A stretch of DNA of 35,886 nucleotides from Candidatus Synechococcus spongiarum SP3 (GCA_001007665.1 JXQG01000016.1:1-35886); one strand, 5' to 3'. Counted from the first letter of the stretch, positions 9,176-19,290 are shown. Program-made: numbers and translations. The notes: generated by a model from the letters alone, not told the origin.

Positions 9176-10660
9176 TTAAAGGTCACGGCTGGCGCCCAAC
9201 GGAGACGCTGCCGTGGCAGTCAGCGGGCCAGTGGCGTCACTGCTGGTTAGAGACCGCCGCTGTAAGCGCAGGTGCAGGTAATCCGGCCGCATGACTACGG
9301 CCATCTGTTCCCTCACCTCCTTGTCGGGGCCGATGGACTCCAGATCGAAGTTCCTGCAAAGCATGGCGAGAACCGCCCGAATTTCCAGCATGGCCAGATT
9401 GCTGCCCGGGCAGATCCGCGGCCCGGCGCCAAAGGGGGCAAACACCTGGGTGTGGTGAGGGTGTTGCCCACGGCCAACTGGCTGGGGAAGCCAGCGTTCG
9501 GGATCAAAGCAGTCGCCACCGGCAAAGTGCTCTTCCCTGGTGGCCGCATAACGTAGCAGTACAAACAGTTTTGTCCCCTTGGGAATCAGGCAGCCCAGCA
9601 TCTCGGTATTCTCCAGCGCCTCCAGCGCCATATTCGGAGCCACAGGCTTCAGCCGCATCACCTCATTGCAGAAGGCATCAAGGAAGGGAAGGTGGATGGC
9701 TTGTTCCAGCTTGTCAAGGGCTGCTGCCGGTGCGATGAGGGCATCCACCTCGCGGCGGATCCGGGCGAATGCCTCCGGGAACTTGACGAGATAGTGGACA
9801 ATCCAGCTCATGGTATAAGCGGTTGTATCTTCTCCGGCGAGGAGAAGCTGGCTTGTATGCGCCAACAGGTCTGCACTGGTGAGGTTGGAGCCTTCGTGTT
9901 CTGCAATCGTCAGCAGGGCCTCCAGGAAGTTGGTGGGACCATGGTCAGAGTGGGCTGCCATGCGCTCCCGCGTGGTGCGAACGATGACCTCCACTTCCCG
10001 CTCAACAGCCTTCACGGCACGGTCAAGGGCGCGGTCTGGTGGTAGGCGGATCAGGCGCCAATAGGGGAAAAGCGTGAAAAATCGCCGCTGCAACCCTGGG
10101 CCGATTTTCTCAAGGTGTTGCTGGATCACGGGACCCGGCGTCTCCAGCGTATTGGGATCAACGCCAAAGGCCAACTGCATGGTGACATCAACCGTGAAGC
10201 GCGTCAGATCACGGCAGATGTCCACCGATTGACTCCTGTTCGCCGCCATTTCCCATCGCCGCTGCAAACGGGCTGTCGTGGTTCTGAGCTTGGGAAAAAA
10301 GTTGGCGAGCCGTGTGCGACTCAGCGCAGCAACCACAGTCCGCCGCTGCTGACGCCAGTCTTCCCCCTCCGCGGTGAATAGTCCATTGATGCCAATCTCG
10401 GTAAACCTGTCCTCAACGACCCGGTTGCGTCGGAAGGATTGTGGTCGCTGCTCCAGGATGCGCTGGATCACCTCGTGGTCCGACACCACCACCAATCGGG
10501 ACAACCCCAGGGAAATCTGGAATAGAGGACCGTAGCGCTCCGCCCAACGTTCAAGGGTCAGGTGGAATTGCTGGCCGGCCAGCTGGAGTAGGTGCCCGAT
10601 CAACGGCGGACTGTAGGGTCCCGGCAGGTCACGGGGTTGGATGAGTTGTCGTTCCGCCAC
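9176..10660 (-). CDS. Cytochrome P450 monooxygenase
   Basis: This heme-thiolate monooxygenase of 494 residues has all the family marks: the proline-rich N-terminus DLPGPYSPPLIGH, the I-helix oxygen-binding motif LLLAGEDTTAYTM, the K-helix ExxR as EVMR, the DPERW segment and the heme-binding loop FGAGPRICPG with the ligand at Cys417. There is no N-terminal membrane anchor, so it should be soluble, as bacterial P450s are. The start is GTG at 10660 with AAAGGA eight bases upstream. It resembles the cyanobacterial CYP110-like fatty-acid or terpene hydroxylases, but substrate cannot be assigned. No ferredoxin or ferredoxin reductase gene is adjacent, so it must draw electrons from general carriers. 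Confidence 0.92.
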   Translation of the reverse strand: MAERQLIQPRDLPGPYSPPLIGHLLQLAGQQFHLTLERWAERYGPLFQISLGLSRLVVVSDHEVIQRILEQRPQSFRRNRVVEDRFTEIGINGLFTAEGEDWRQQRRTVVAALSRTRLANFFPKLRTTTARLQRRWEMAANRSQSVDICRDLTRFTVDVTMQLAFGVDPNTLETPGPVIQQHLEKIGPGLQRRFFTLFPYWRLIRLPPDRALDRAVKAVEREVEVIVRTTRERMAAHSDHGPTNFLEALLTIAEHEGSNLTSADLLAHTSQLLLAGEDTTAYTMSWIVHYLVKFPEAFARIRREVDALIAPAAALDKLEQAIHLPFLDAFCNEVMRLKPVAPNMALEALENTEMLGCLIPKGTKLFVLLRYAATREEHFAGGDCFDPERWLPQPVGRGQHPHHTQVFAPFGAGPRICPGSNLAMLEIRAVLAMLCRNFDLESIGPDKEVREQMAVVMRPDYLHLRLQRRSLTSSDATGPLTATAASPLGASRDL

Positions 10661-10678
10661 TGGGTAGATCCTTTTGCA

Positions 10679-10733
10679 GATTTTATGGGTTGGACCAGGG
10701 AAGTGAGGCTGGCCCGTTAAAGACCATAAAATC
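10679..10733. promoter_or_regulatory. Perfect 10-bp inverted repeat upstream of the P450 gene
   Basis: GATTTTATGG at 10679-10688 is mirrored exactly by CCATAAAATC at 10724-10733, with 35 bases between. The left arm begins 18 bases upstream of the P450 start codon. Position and symmetry fit an operator for a dimeric regulator or the ends of a small mobile relic. Either role is inference. Confidence 0.4.
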
Positions 10734-11100
10734 CGGTTCGGCGTTGGACCGTAGGAGCGTGCGTCGTTTTTAGGACCGACATGGCAGAGTGCCGAAGCCG
10801 GAAAGCCTTTTCAGCAGTGGCTACACTCCTCCTCCCGTGGGCGCCTGAAACATCCGGTGCTCCATTTTCCATGCATCTTTCCAAGCGGAGTCAGGGAACG
10901 CCGAAGTGCCTGCAAGTGTTGGGAATCTTTGCCCTGTCAGGCCGTTCCTCGACGCCCCTGCGCTGCCCGGCCACCGTCACCATGTCGCTGTCTGCGGGCG
11001 TGATCAGCGCCGTCCAGACCCAACGGCTGTGATCTCGGTGAAGAAAGATCTCAGTGGTCCCAGACAATGATGGCCATCTGGCCCGTTCTGTGTAGGAAAA
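10734..11100. other. Spacer without a supported gene
   Basis: A frame of 83 codons (10781-11032, plus strand) starts at an ATG with AGGA six bases upstream, but its product has no domain I recognise and an irregular composition. I see no tRNA, clear promoter or terminator here. The stretch reads like eroded sequence continuous with the relics to its right. Confidence 0.4.
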
Positions 11101-11566
11101 ATGGAGGCCGCCCGTTCAACTCAAGTCATTGAGAAATCTGCCATGCCAGACAAGACCACGACTGCCAAGCAAGCCAAGATCAGTGCGACGAGATTCCCGT
11201 TGGTTCACAAGTTAAGCACGCTCGCCGATTTTCGGCGGTGGCACAAAGGTATGCGAGAAGCATTGGCTGCCTCAAATCGCCAGGCTGGTGCTTACGAGGG
11301 ATGGGGAAAACGTTGGCAGAAGAGGTTAGCAGCGGCAGAGTGTGAGAAACAGATGCTTGAGATCGAAATGCAGTAGCTGATTGATGATCAACAAGGTCTT
11401 GCTGATTAAATTCGTGAAACAGGTGGGCACCACGAAAAATAGGAAAATCCCAGAAACAGATTGGCAGATGTTCTTGGAGGAGGATGTGCTTGTTTCTTAT
11501 AATAAGCCTGTGTACAAGTCTATGACTCAGTCAGCGGGATGGCCGCAACATGCTGCGAAGTTGTGA
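11101..11566 (+). pseudogene. Broken gene of unknown function (in-frame stops and a frameshift)
   Basis: The first 91 codons (11101-11376) look like real protein: a basic N-terminus, then helical, charged sequence (LADFRRWHKGMREALAASNR, WGKRWQKRLAAAECEKQMLE). Past the TAG at 11374 the same frame continues sensibly (LIDDQQGLAD, then IRETGGHHEK, then ENPRNRLADVL) with two further stops. A frame change then leads to EEDVLVSYNKPVYKSM and a stop near 11566. The start has AGGA six bases upstream. Three stops plus a frameshift argue for decay, not recoding. I do not recognise the family; a phage or plasmid helical protein is one possibility. It sits next to an IS256 relic. Confidence 0.45.
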
Positions 11567-11689
11567 AGCCAAGAGGGACTGAGAGATGTTAGCCGGGAGA
11601 GGCACAGCAACTCATGGGAGGATGGGCCAGAAGGGTTATGTCTCGAAGACGGTAGAAATTGTCAGAAGAGCGTTCTCCGAACACTGTTC

Positions 11690-12863
11690 CGTGTTGCCGA
11701 ATGAGGCGGGCAAGCCAAGGGGCATCGGCGGGATGGGCTGGGACAGGGTTGCCCAGCCGTCCACATTGATGCATCTGGTTTATGCATCTGGATCCGTCCT
11801 GATGCCGATCGTGCCCGGAACAGCATGGGCGCCGTCTCGGCACAGGGGGAGGGCGGTCCGGGTCTTGATCCGCTTCGTCGGGAGTCTCCATTGGGACATC
11901 CATGGCGGTGGTGGTCCGCACGGATCTCCACTGCGCCGGGTCAAGGCGGGTGAAGCAGAACAGGCGCTCACCCGCTTCTTCAAGACTGTCGGCGACGGTA
12001 CGGCACTTGAGACTCCGTTTGTGCAGGAAGGTGTTACGGCCTGCCGCCGCCGCGCTACGGGCATGGATGATGTCTCGCTTACCCGCACTCAGTTCGTCAT
12101 GCATGGACTGGGGAGGGGGGGCAGCAGGTTGCGGTGCTTGTCAACCGTGCAGCGCGACCTTGGCAGGTCCTCACCCCGGAGGGTGATGAGTACAGCGTTG
12201 CCGATGAGAAGAGGAACCTTCTGCCCATCCCGTCGCCCACCGGTGGCAGCCAGCACCGAGATAGTGGTGGCCTTCTTCTACAGCCGTGACTTGAGACGGC
12301 GCCATCCAGTATTCAGCGCACGATCTCCTCTCATCCGCCAGGCTGCGGCTGCGCCATGCCTCCCAGTTCCCTTTCCCTTGCGCCAGGCACGGCTTCACCG
12401 TGTCCTTACTGACAGCTCCCTTGAACCGTGCCCACAGCGCCCTCTTCACCCGCCGCGTGCTGGCGCCTGCCAGATACGCTGCTGCGATGCACGCCTCAGC
12501 TTGCTCCGTCAGGCGTTGATAGGGTCGGTGCGCCCTGGAGCGCCACTGGCTGCTGCTGCCTTCTCCATCCAGCAGCCGGACACGGGTCACACTCACCCTC
12601 GGCGGCGCCCATGGCGCAGGTATCTGCCGCTGGCGGCGACCGTGGCAACAGCCCTTCACGGCATCTTGCGTCCGGTCGTACTGCATCTGCCCCGGAAAGG
12701 CAGTCAGATCTTCGTCGAACACCCCTTCCATCGTGTTGTGGAGGCTCGCACGGAGACGGTCCTCAACCGGACCGCAACCCTCTTCACAAGACAGCAGGGA
12801 CAGCCTGCTGGCTCCCGTAGCTTCTCCCATGGCGTGATCTCCTTTCTTCAGATCATGTTCCAA
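11690..12863 (-). mobile_element. IS256-family (Mutator-type) transposase relic
   Basis: Fragments on the minus strand, in order, match an IS256-like transposase: VEDRLRASLHNTMEGVFDED near 12780, then PRVSVTRVRLLDGEGSS, YQRLTEQAEACIAAAYLAG and STRRVKRALW. After a frame change come RCTVDKHRNLL (about 12150), SLKCRTVADSLEEAGERL and PAQWRSVRTT (about 11980-11920). After another frame change comes a segment with AETAPMLF and SGRIQMHKPD (about 11750). The middle part, holding one catalytic Asp and its surroundings (between about 12180 and 12250), is missing. At least three frame changes make it non-functional. I could not find terminal inverted repeats. It ends about 20 bases short of tRNA-Arg. 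Confidence 0.82.
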
Positions 12864-12882
12864 CCTGACCTTGCCTCCGGCA

Positions 12883-12956
12883 CGCCCCCTGTTGGATTCG
12901 AACCAACGACCGACTGCTTAGAAGGCAGCTGCTCTGTCCGGCTGAGCTAAGGGAGC
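12883..12956 (-). tRNA. tRNA-Arg(UCU)
   Basis: Minus-strand cloverleaf with acceptor GCTCCCT/AGGGGGC (one G-U pair), D arm beginning TAGCTCAG, anticodon stem GCTGC/GCAGT with loop CTTCTAA (anticodon TCT), and T arm GTTGG-TTCGAAT-CCAAC. CCA is not encoded. The IS256 relic abuts its 3' side, and the ABC-F gene starts about 50 bases beyond its 5' side on the opposite strand. Confidence 0.96.
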
Positions 12957-13008
12957 CCGTCACAAGGTTAGGTCCTTTTGCTAAAATTTGCACAATTGGA
13001 TCGTCAGA

Positions 13009-14748
13009 TTGTCTGTTTTACGTCTCGAGGGCATCTCGAAAATGTACGGCACCGGCGAGGTGCTCAAGGATGTGCATTGGGAGGTGAAGGCTGGCGAGCG
13101 CCTGGGCCTGGTGGGTGTCAACGGCGCCGGTAAATCCACCCAGTTGCGCATGATCGCCGGTTTGGAGGAGCCCACCACGGGGCAGGTGATTCGCCCTGAC
13201 GGGCTGGTGGTTGCCTACCTGCAGCAGGAATTGGACCTGGAACCCCGGCGCAGCGTCCGCCAGGAATTGTTCCGGGCGTTTGAGGAGGCCAGTGGGGTGC
13301 TGAAGCGCCTTGCTGTGGTGGAGCAGGCCATGGCTACTGCCACGGGGTCTGCCCTGGATGAGCTGATTCAGGACTTGGGCGCCCTGCAGCAGCGCTTCGA
13401 AGCGCTGGACGGCTACAGCCTGGAGAGTCGGATTGAGCGAATCCTTCCCACCATGGGATTTGCGGTCACGGACCTGGAACGGCCAGTGGGCCACTTCTCC
13501 GGTGGCTGGCAGATGCGCATCGGCTTGGCCCGCATCCTGCTGCAGGAGCCGGATCTGTTGCTGCTGGATGAGCCCACCAACCACCTGGACCTGGACACCG
13601 TTGCATGGTTGGAGGAGTATCTGCTTGGCCTGGAGTTGCCCATGGTGGTGGTCAGCCATGACCGGCAATTCCTGGATCGCCTCTGCAACCGCATCGTCGA
13701 GATTGAGCGGGGCATGGCCCGCACCTACCTGGGCAACTACAGCGATTTTGTGACCCAGAAACAACTGGAGCGCCAGGCGCAGCAGGCGGCATTTGAGCGG
13801 CAGCAGAAGGAGTTGGCGGGCAAGCAGGTCTTTGTGGAACGGTTCCGGGCCAGCGCCACCCGCGGCAGCCAGGCCAGGAGTCGGGAGCGGGCCATGGGCA
13901 AGGTGGAGCGACTGGAGGCCGTCGCCAGCCCGGTGGACGGCCCTCGATTTTGTTTTCCCCCGGCGCCCCGCTCCGGCCAGCAGGTGGGGTGCATTGAGAA
14001 CCTCACCCACGCCTACGGAGACCAGATCCTCTTCCTGGGGGCCCATCTCCACGTGGAGCGGGGGCAACGCATTGCCCTTGTGGGTCCCAACGGTGCCGGC
14101 AAGTCCACCCTGTTGCGGCTACTCATGGGCACGGAGCAGCCCACGGAGGGAACAGCCCGGTTGGGCGCCCATCAGGTGATCCCTGGCTACTTTGCCCAGA
14201 ACCAGGCCGAGGCCCTGGAATCTCGCCTCACAGTGCTGGAGACCGTCACCCAAGTGGCGCCGGATTGGAGCCAAACCCGGATGCGCACCATGCTGGGCCG
14301 CTTCGGCTTCACGGAGGATCGGGTGTTCAAGGCGGTGGCCCAAATCAGCGGCGGGGAAAAGGCGCGCCTTGCCCTGGCCAAATTGCTGCTGACTCCTTGT
14401 AACCTGCTGCTGTTGGACGAGCCCACCAACCATTTGGATCTTCCCGCCAAGGCCATGCTGGAGGAGGCCCTCCAGGCCTATGAAGGGGCAGCGCTGATCA
14501 TCTCCCACGACCGCTACTTCATCCGTCAGTCCGCCAACCGCATCGTGGAATTGCGAGACGGAGAGTTGGTGCTCTATCAGGGGGATTACGCCTACTACTG
14601 TCAGAAGAAGGCGGAGGAGCGGGAGGCCGCCGCCACCACGGTTCGCGCCCGCGCTGCCCAGGAGAAGGCCGCCGCCAAACGGGCCAAGGCAGCGGCCAAA
14701 GCCAGTGCCCGTCAGGCGGCCCGCAAAGCCAAGGCATCGGGGTGCTGA
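13009..14748 (+). CDS. ABC-F family ATPase (ribosome-associated, no membrane domain)
   Basis: The protein has about 579 residues and two ABC ATPase domains with no transmembrane segment, the ABC-F layout. Domain 1 has Walker A GVNGAGKST near residue 40, signature FSGGWQMRIGLARIL and Walker B LLLLDEPTNHLD. The linker is charged and helical (about residues 240-300). Domain 2 has GPNGAGKSTLLRLLMG, ISGGEKARLALAKLLL and LLLLDEPTNHLD. The C-terminal tail is rich in Lys, Ala and Arg. ABC-F proteins act on the ribosome (Uup/EttA-like translation factors) or give antibiotic resistance; the cyanobacterial housekeeping type is more likely. The frame opens at TTG 12988, but TTG 13009, giving MSVLRLEGISK, fits homologues better. 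Confidence 0.92.
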   Translation: MSVLRLEGISKMYGTGEVLKDVHWEVKAGERLGLVGVNGAGKSTQLRMIAGLEEPTTGQVIRPDGLVVAYLQQELDLEPRRSVRQELFRAFEEASGVLKRLAVVEQAMATATGSALDELIQDLGALQQRFEALDGYSLESRIERILPTMGFAVTDLERPVGHFSGGWQMRIGLARILLQEPDLLLLDEPTNHLDLDTVAWLEEYLLGLELPMVVVSHDRQFLDRLCNRIVEIERGMARTYLGNYSDFVTQKQLERQAQQAAFERQQKELAGKQVFVERFRASATRGSQARSRERAMGKVERLEAVASPVDGPRFCFPPAPRSGQQVGCIENLTHAYGDQILFLGAHLHVERGQRIALVGPNGAGKSTLLRLLMGTEQPTEGTARLGAHQVIPGYFAQNQAEALESRLTVLETVTQVAPDWSQTRMRTMLGRFGFTEDRVFKAVAQISGGEKARLALAKLLLTPCNLLLLDEPTNHLDLPAKAMLEEALQAYEGAALIISHDRYFIRQSANRIVELRDGELVLYQGDYAYYCQKKAEEREAAATTVRARAAQEKAAAKRAKAAAKASARQAARKAKASGC

Positions 14749-14857
14749 GGAGGCGTCCGCTGCTTTTCGTGGCGCTCTGTTCATGGCGCCCTTGGTGGGC
14801 GATGATTTTGCCCATGGCCCGAGTGGGCGGCAAAAACCTCAAGCGAAGAAACGGGCT

Positions 14858-15203
14858 ATGGCGGTAAACAGCAACAAGCCAGAACAGTGGAAGCAGGACG
14901 TTGCGGCTTCGGTTGACATGTACAACAATTGGCTCATGCGCTCTGCGCCAGCGGCATTCAGGCAGACGCCAGATCAGACCACACAGGAAGTAGAGAATAT
15001 GGCTTGTTATGACCCGAAATCTGACCAATGTGGGCGTTGATCTGCTAAAGAAGGAACCTTCGGTGTTGTCGTCGTTGAGGATGTCTACGTGCCCGCCATT
15101 GGCGAGGGACCGGCTGATCGGTCTCGCAGGTGTTTCCAAAAATCCTGTCAGAACCATGGAAAAATTTGGGGCTTACATACATAAGTGCCCACCTTCTTTC
15201 TGA
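14858..15203 (+). pseudogene. XamI-like type II restriction endonuclease, truncated and frameshifted
   Basis: The ATG at 14858 opens MAVNSNKPEQWKQDVAASVD, followed by MYNNWLMRSAPAAF and QTTQEVENM, the N-terminal pattern of XamI-type endonucleases as I recall it. The frame dies at a TGA (15038-15040), but the match continues in another frame from about 15009: LTNVGVDLLKKEPSVL, then MSTCPPLARDRLIGLAGVSK and TMEK. The match ends near 15168, and the frame closes at 15203. So a single indel near 15005 breaks the gene, and roughly two thirds of the protein, with the nuclease core, is gone. No partner methyltransferase is in the window. The matching part ends at GGGGCTTACATACATAAG, possibly an IS end. 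Confidence 0.72.
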
Positions 15204-15430
15204 CTGAAGTCTTATGGGTCTCAATTTAGACACGCTTTTGAGCAGTTTGCGTGATCCAAAATTGACACCATTTTTCCAAATGGCTAATCAGCATTTTCCC
15301 AATGTAATTAATTCAATTTTTCCAAATAAATTTTATTCAAATCTGAAATAATCAGCTATTTTATAGCATAAAGTATTTGACAATCGGCCACATTTAATTT
15401 ATAGTAGCTCTCAAATATTCTCTCGAAAAC
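15204..15430. other. AT-rich junction between restriction-gene fragment and ISXO2 relic
   Basis: This stretch is strikingly AT-rich against its GC-rich surroundings (for example the run of A/T around 15296-15365). It holds no gene. It probably belongs to the leading end of the ISXO2-type element or to older foreign DNA. The transposase N-terminus follows at 15431. Confidence 0.5.
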
Positions 15431-16147
15431 GTGAGTCGTACAGGCTCGGGTAAGTCCCACCGTGAAGGAATAATATTCATTCAGCTAATTATGCCATATC
15501 GCTGCCGTGAATTGAATTGCCACAAGCGGTTCAGCACTAGGGCGAGCACCGTCATGGAGTTCTCCAAACTGGCATTTCAGATATGGGCCATTGCAATTTT
15601 CCTCATTTCGACTATCTTGACGGGGATTTCCAACATGAAGCTACACCGTAACCTTGGCATAACGCAGAAAATAGCTTGGTTCCTTGCCCGTCGGATTCGG
15701 GAAACTTTTGACTTTGCATGGTTGCCTGGATTTCATGGACTTGTCCAAGCTGATAAAACCTTCATTGGTGGCAAACGCAAGAATATATCCCACGAAAAGC
15801 GCGGGGGATTGAGTGGCAGAAGGACAACAGGCAAGGCGGTTGTTGCTGGTATCAAAGAGCATACAACAGGCCAAGCCAGAGCAATGGTGGTTAACGGCAC
15901 AGATTCAGTGACGCTACAGGGCTTTGTGAGATATAATGCAGAATCAGGCACTACGGTCCACACAGATGAAGCACTGGCACATCAAGGTATCTTCCACAAG
16001 ACCAGCCCTGAACATCTAAACCGCTATGCAAGTGAATTTGCAGGTCGTCATAACATTTGCTTCCTGGATACTGTGGAAATGACGCTTAAGATGATAGCTG
16101 GAATGGAAGACAAGCAGCTGTGGTACATAGAGTTGATAGATTGGTGA
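15431..16147 (+). mobile_element. ISXO2/IS1595-type transposase with two internal deletions
   Basis: The 238-residue frame aligns in order with ISXO2-like transposases, which run to about 310 residues. The N-terminal GKSHREGIIFIQLI is followed directly by MPYRCRE, so about 40 residues with the first half of the zinc ribbon are missing. FSTRASTVMEFSK, MKLHRNLGITQKIAWFLARR and the DDE-start ADKTFIGGKRKN are present. After VHTDEALAHQG the sequence jumps to IFHKTSPEHLNRYASEFAGRHN, losing the family's HTNGxESFW region with the last catalytic position. Both deletions keep the frame open. The element should be inactive. A possible left end is GGGGCTTACATACATAAG at about 15169; no matching right end was seen. 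Confidence 0.82.
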
Positions 16148-16398
16148 CAAGAGGTATAACAGTTTGATTCGTGGCATAGGATATTGAATACTGAAGACAT
16201 TATCAAGATCGTGATCGAGTGAAGGTATTGGGAATCAAGAGCCAATGTCCTGCACAAGACCGACGGCGGTCAATCGGTCCACGGTCAAACTCCGTGTCAC
16301 CCCATCAGGGGCCAATTGAGCAACAGCAAGGTGCGAACGAACACTGCCTTCGACCAGTGCTGTGCTAGACTGGCAGTTCACGAGTTTGGGGGCAGCTA

Positions 16399-17307
16399 GT
16401 GGCGATCCGGAACACACTTGACGCAGTGACAGTCAGAGGCTTCAAGACCGTCAAGGCGCTGGAAGCCTTCGATCCGAGACACTTGACGGCGTTGATCGGC
16501 GCCAACGGGGCGGGAAAGTCCAACTTCATCTCGTTTTTTCACATGTTGAGTCGGGCGCTCTCCGGCCCGGAAAATCTGCCGCTCCATGTTGGCCAGCAAG
16601 GTAGCGCCAGCGCACTCCTGCACGACGGACGGGAAACGACGCGAGAAATCGAAGCGGAACTCACGCTGCACGCGGTCTAACCAGGCTGGTAGGAACCAAT
16701 ATGCATTCAGGCTGTTCTACGGCGCCAACGACACTCTGGTTTTTGTAGAAGAAAAATACCGCTTCCTGCGTAGCGGCCATCCGAAACTGGAGAACTGGGG
16801 TAACAATCGGAGCCAGCCATGCTTCACCGCGAATTGTGGCAACCCTGCAGCTCCTGCTTCCATTCTTTGTGGATTTCGACCTCGAACCAAGCCACAACAA
16901 GGTCCTCCTGTGCTGGCGGGAGCACAACTCCAACTGCGTCTTCAGTGTCGCCCAGGCCTCCGACGGCATGCTCCCGTGCTATCGCTTTGGTCACGCTGCT
17001 CCTGCAGCCGCACGAGGACTTGCCCGATGTGCTCATTCTCGACGAACCTGAACTGGATCTCCATCCTTATGCAATCAATGTAATCGGGGACCTGATTCGA
17101 TCTGTTGCCCAGGTCGTACAAGTTATCGTTGCCCCACAGTCCACCCTGCTGACTGATTGCTTCGAGTCGGAGGAAATCGTGGTAGTGGGGCGCGATGGTC
17201 GTGCGTCTTCTTTCAAGCGTCTCGAAGAAGAGCCGCTGACCGAATAGCTCAAAGAATACTTCATCTCCGAGTTGTGGGAGAAGAACATCGTGGGGGGAAG
17301 GCCTTGA
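16399..17307 (+). pseudogene. AAA ATPase (RecF/OLD-like), multiply frameshifted
   Basis: Pieces in three frames read as one AAA-family ATPase of the type paired with DUF4276 proteins. Frame 1 from GTG 16399 gives VTVRGFKTVKAL and Walker A LIGANGAGKSNF, then ends at 16680. Frame 2 gives NQYAFRLFYGANDTLVFVEE (about 16690). Frame 3 gives LLPFFVDFDLEP, VLLCWREHNSNCVF and ASDGMLPCYRFG (about 16850-16990). The first frame then resumes with TLLLQPHEDLPDVLILDEPE, containing Walker B, then DLHPYAINVIG and VIVAPQSTLLTD. A TAG at 17245 interrupts EEPLTE and LKEYFISELWEKN, and the true end is a TGA at 17305. At least three indels and one nonsense change make it dead. Confidence 0.78.
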
Positions 17308-18390
<1,083 letters not shown>

Positions 18391-18757
18391 GGGTGCCACA
18401 ATCCACTACCGTTCCCCTACCGTTCCCCTGCCCGAAAAAGCCTGCTGGCCCATGGAGCTTCCTTCCACCACTGGCTTTCTCATGCTGAGAGGGTCTCCAA
18501 CGGAAAGAATGAAACTGTGGTTCCATCGGGAATGGAATGCATCACAGCCAAGCCAGCAAACTTCTTAAAAGAGTGGCGATCATTCACTTGAAATTTCAGT
18601 TCCTCATCCTTCCAGTTGAATCATTACTGCAACACTAACCTTTTGAACATGACGATCACGTGGATCGGCTGCCTTCCCGCTGGAGGCTTGCGCTCTTTCT
18701 TGAGAGCCTGAGGAAAAAGCGTGAAGGGTCAGGACGCGTTCGTTTGTGGCATAAGGG
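18391..18757. other. Spacer with a short tandem repeat and no supported gene
   Basis: TACCGTTCCCC occurs twice head to tail at 18407-18428, soon after the phosphoglucomutase fragment. From about 18637 to 18780 one plus-strand frame is open and protein-like (RWRLALFLESLRKKREG, LWHKGWKEAIKRG), but it has no start, runs into the IS5 relic and matches nothing I recognise. It may be another gene tail cut by the IS. Confidence 0.4.
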
Positions 18758-19290
18758 TTGGAAAGAAGCCATCAAGAGGGGAAGATTTCCCCGTCTTCCT
18801 ACATCTCAATAGAGGACCGGATCCCTGTGAAGCGACCACTGCGGCGGATACGATCACTGGCCCATGGGGCATTGCAGCGTCTGGACAGGACGTTTGCTCA
18901 GTTGTACGCCTCTTCTAGTGGTCCGTCCCTGCCGCCAGAGCAGTTGTTGGGGGCGCTGTTGCTGCAAGCCATCTACGGGCTGCGCTGCGAACAACTCTTG
19001 TTGGAACTCTTGGATGGCAACATGGCGTAGCGGTGGTTTCTGGGACTGGGAGCAGATGATCCCGTCTGGCATCAGAGCAGCTTCAGTAAGAACCGGGAAT
19101 CGCTGACCAGCGCACCACCCGACACCCGGGCTACCGACAATCCCTCAAGGCCCGAAGAGGGATTGAGAAGGTGCTGGGCTGGATCCAGCAGGCCGCTGGC
19201 CTGCGACCACGCAACCATCGAGGACGAGGCACTGTGGGTGCTGTTGCAACGCTAACGACACCAATCCCTGATCTTCAGACTCGCCTCTGA
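18758..19290 (+). mobile_element. IS5-type (DDE) transposase relic with internal deletion
   Basis: The N-terminal part gives YISIEDRIPVKRPLRRIR, then LPPEQLLGALLLQAIYGLR and LLLELLDGN. A TAG at 19027 interrupts it, and the same frame goes on with RWFLGLGADDPVWH and SFSKNRESLTS. It then jumps straight to the C-terminal part, which lies in another frame: SLKARRGIEKVLGWIQ, QAAGLRP and HRGRGTVGAV. The whole catalytic centre between them is missing. These are recognisable as the two ends of IS5-family transposases, normally 350 or more residues. It is inactive, and no terminal repeats were identified. Confidence 0.78.

Noticed and set aside
10781-11032. 83-codon frame with an acceptable ribosome-binding site
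   Set aside because: The product has no recognisable pattern and lies in a decaying spacer. It was kept only as a note in the spacer entry.
11374-11442. Possible stop-codon recoding in the unknown ORF
   Set aside because: Both TAG and TAA occur, a frameshift follows, and neighbouring relics are plainly decayed; ordinary pseudogenisation explains it.
11586-12950. Plus-strand open frame of 454 codons
   Set aside because: The minus strand carries recognisable IS256 transposase pieces in several frames, and the plus frame runs through tRNA-Arg; it is a shadow.
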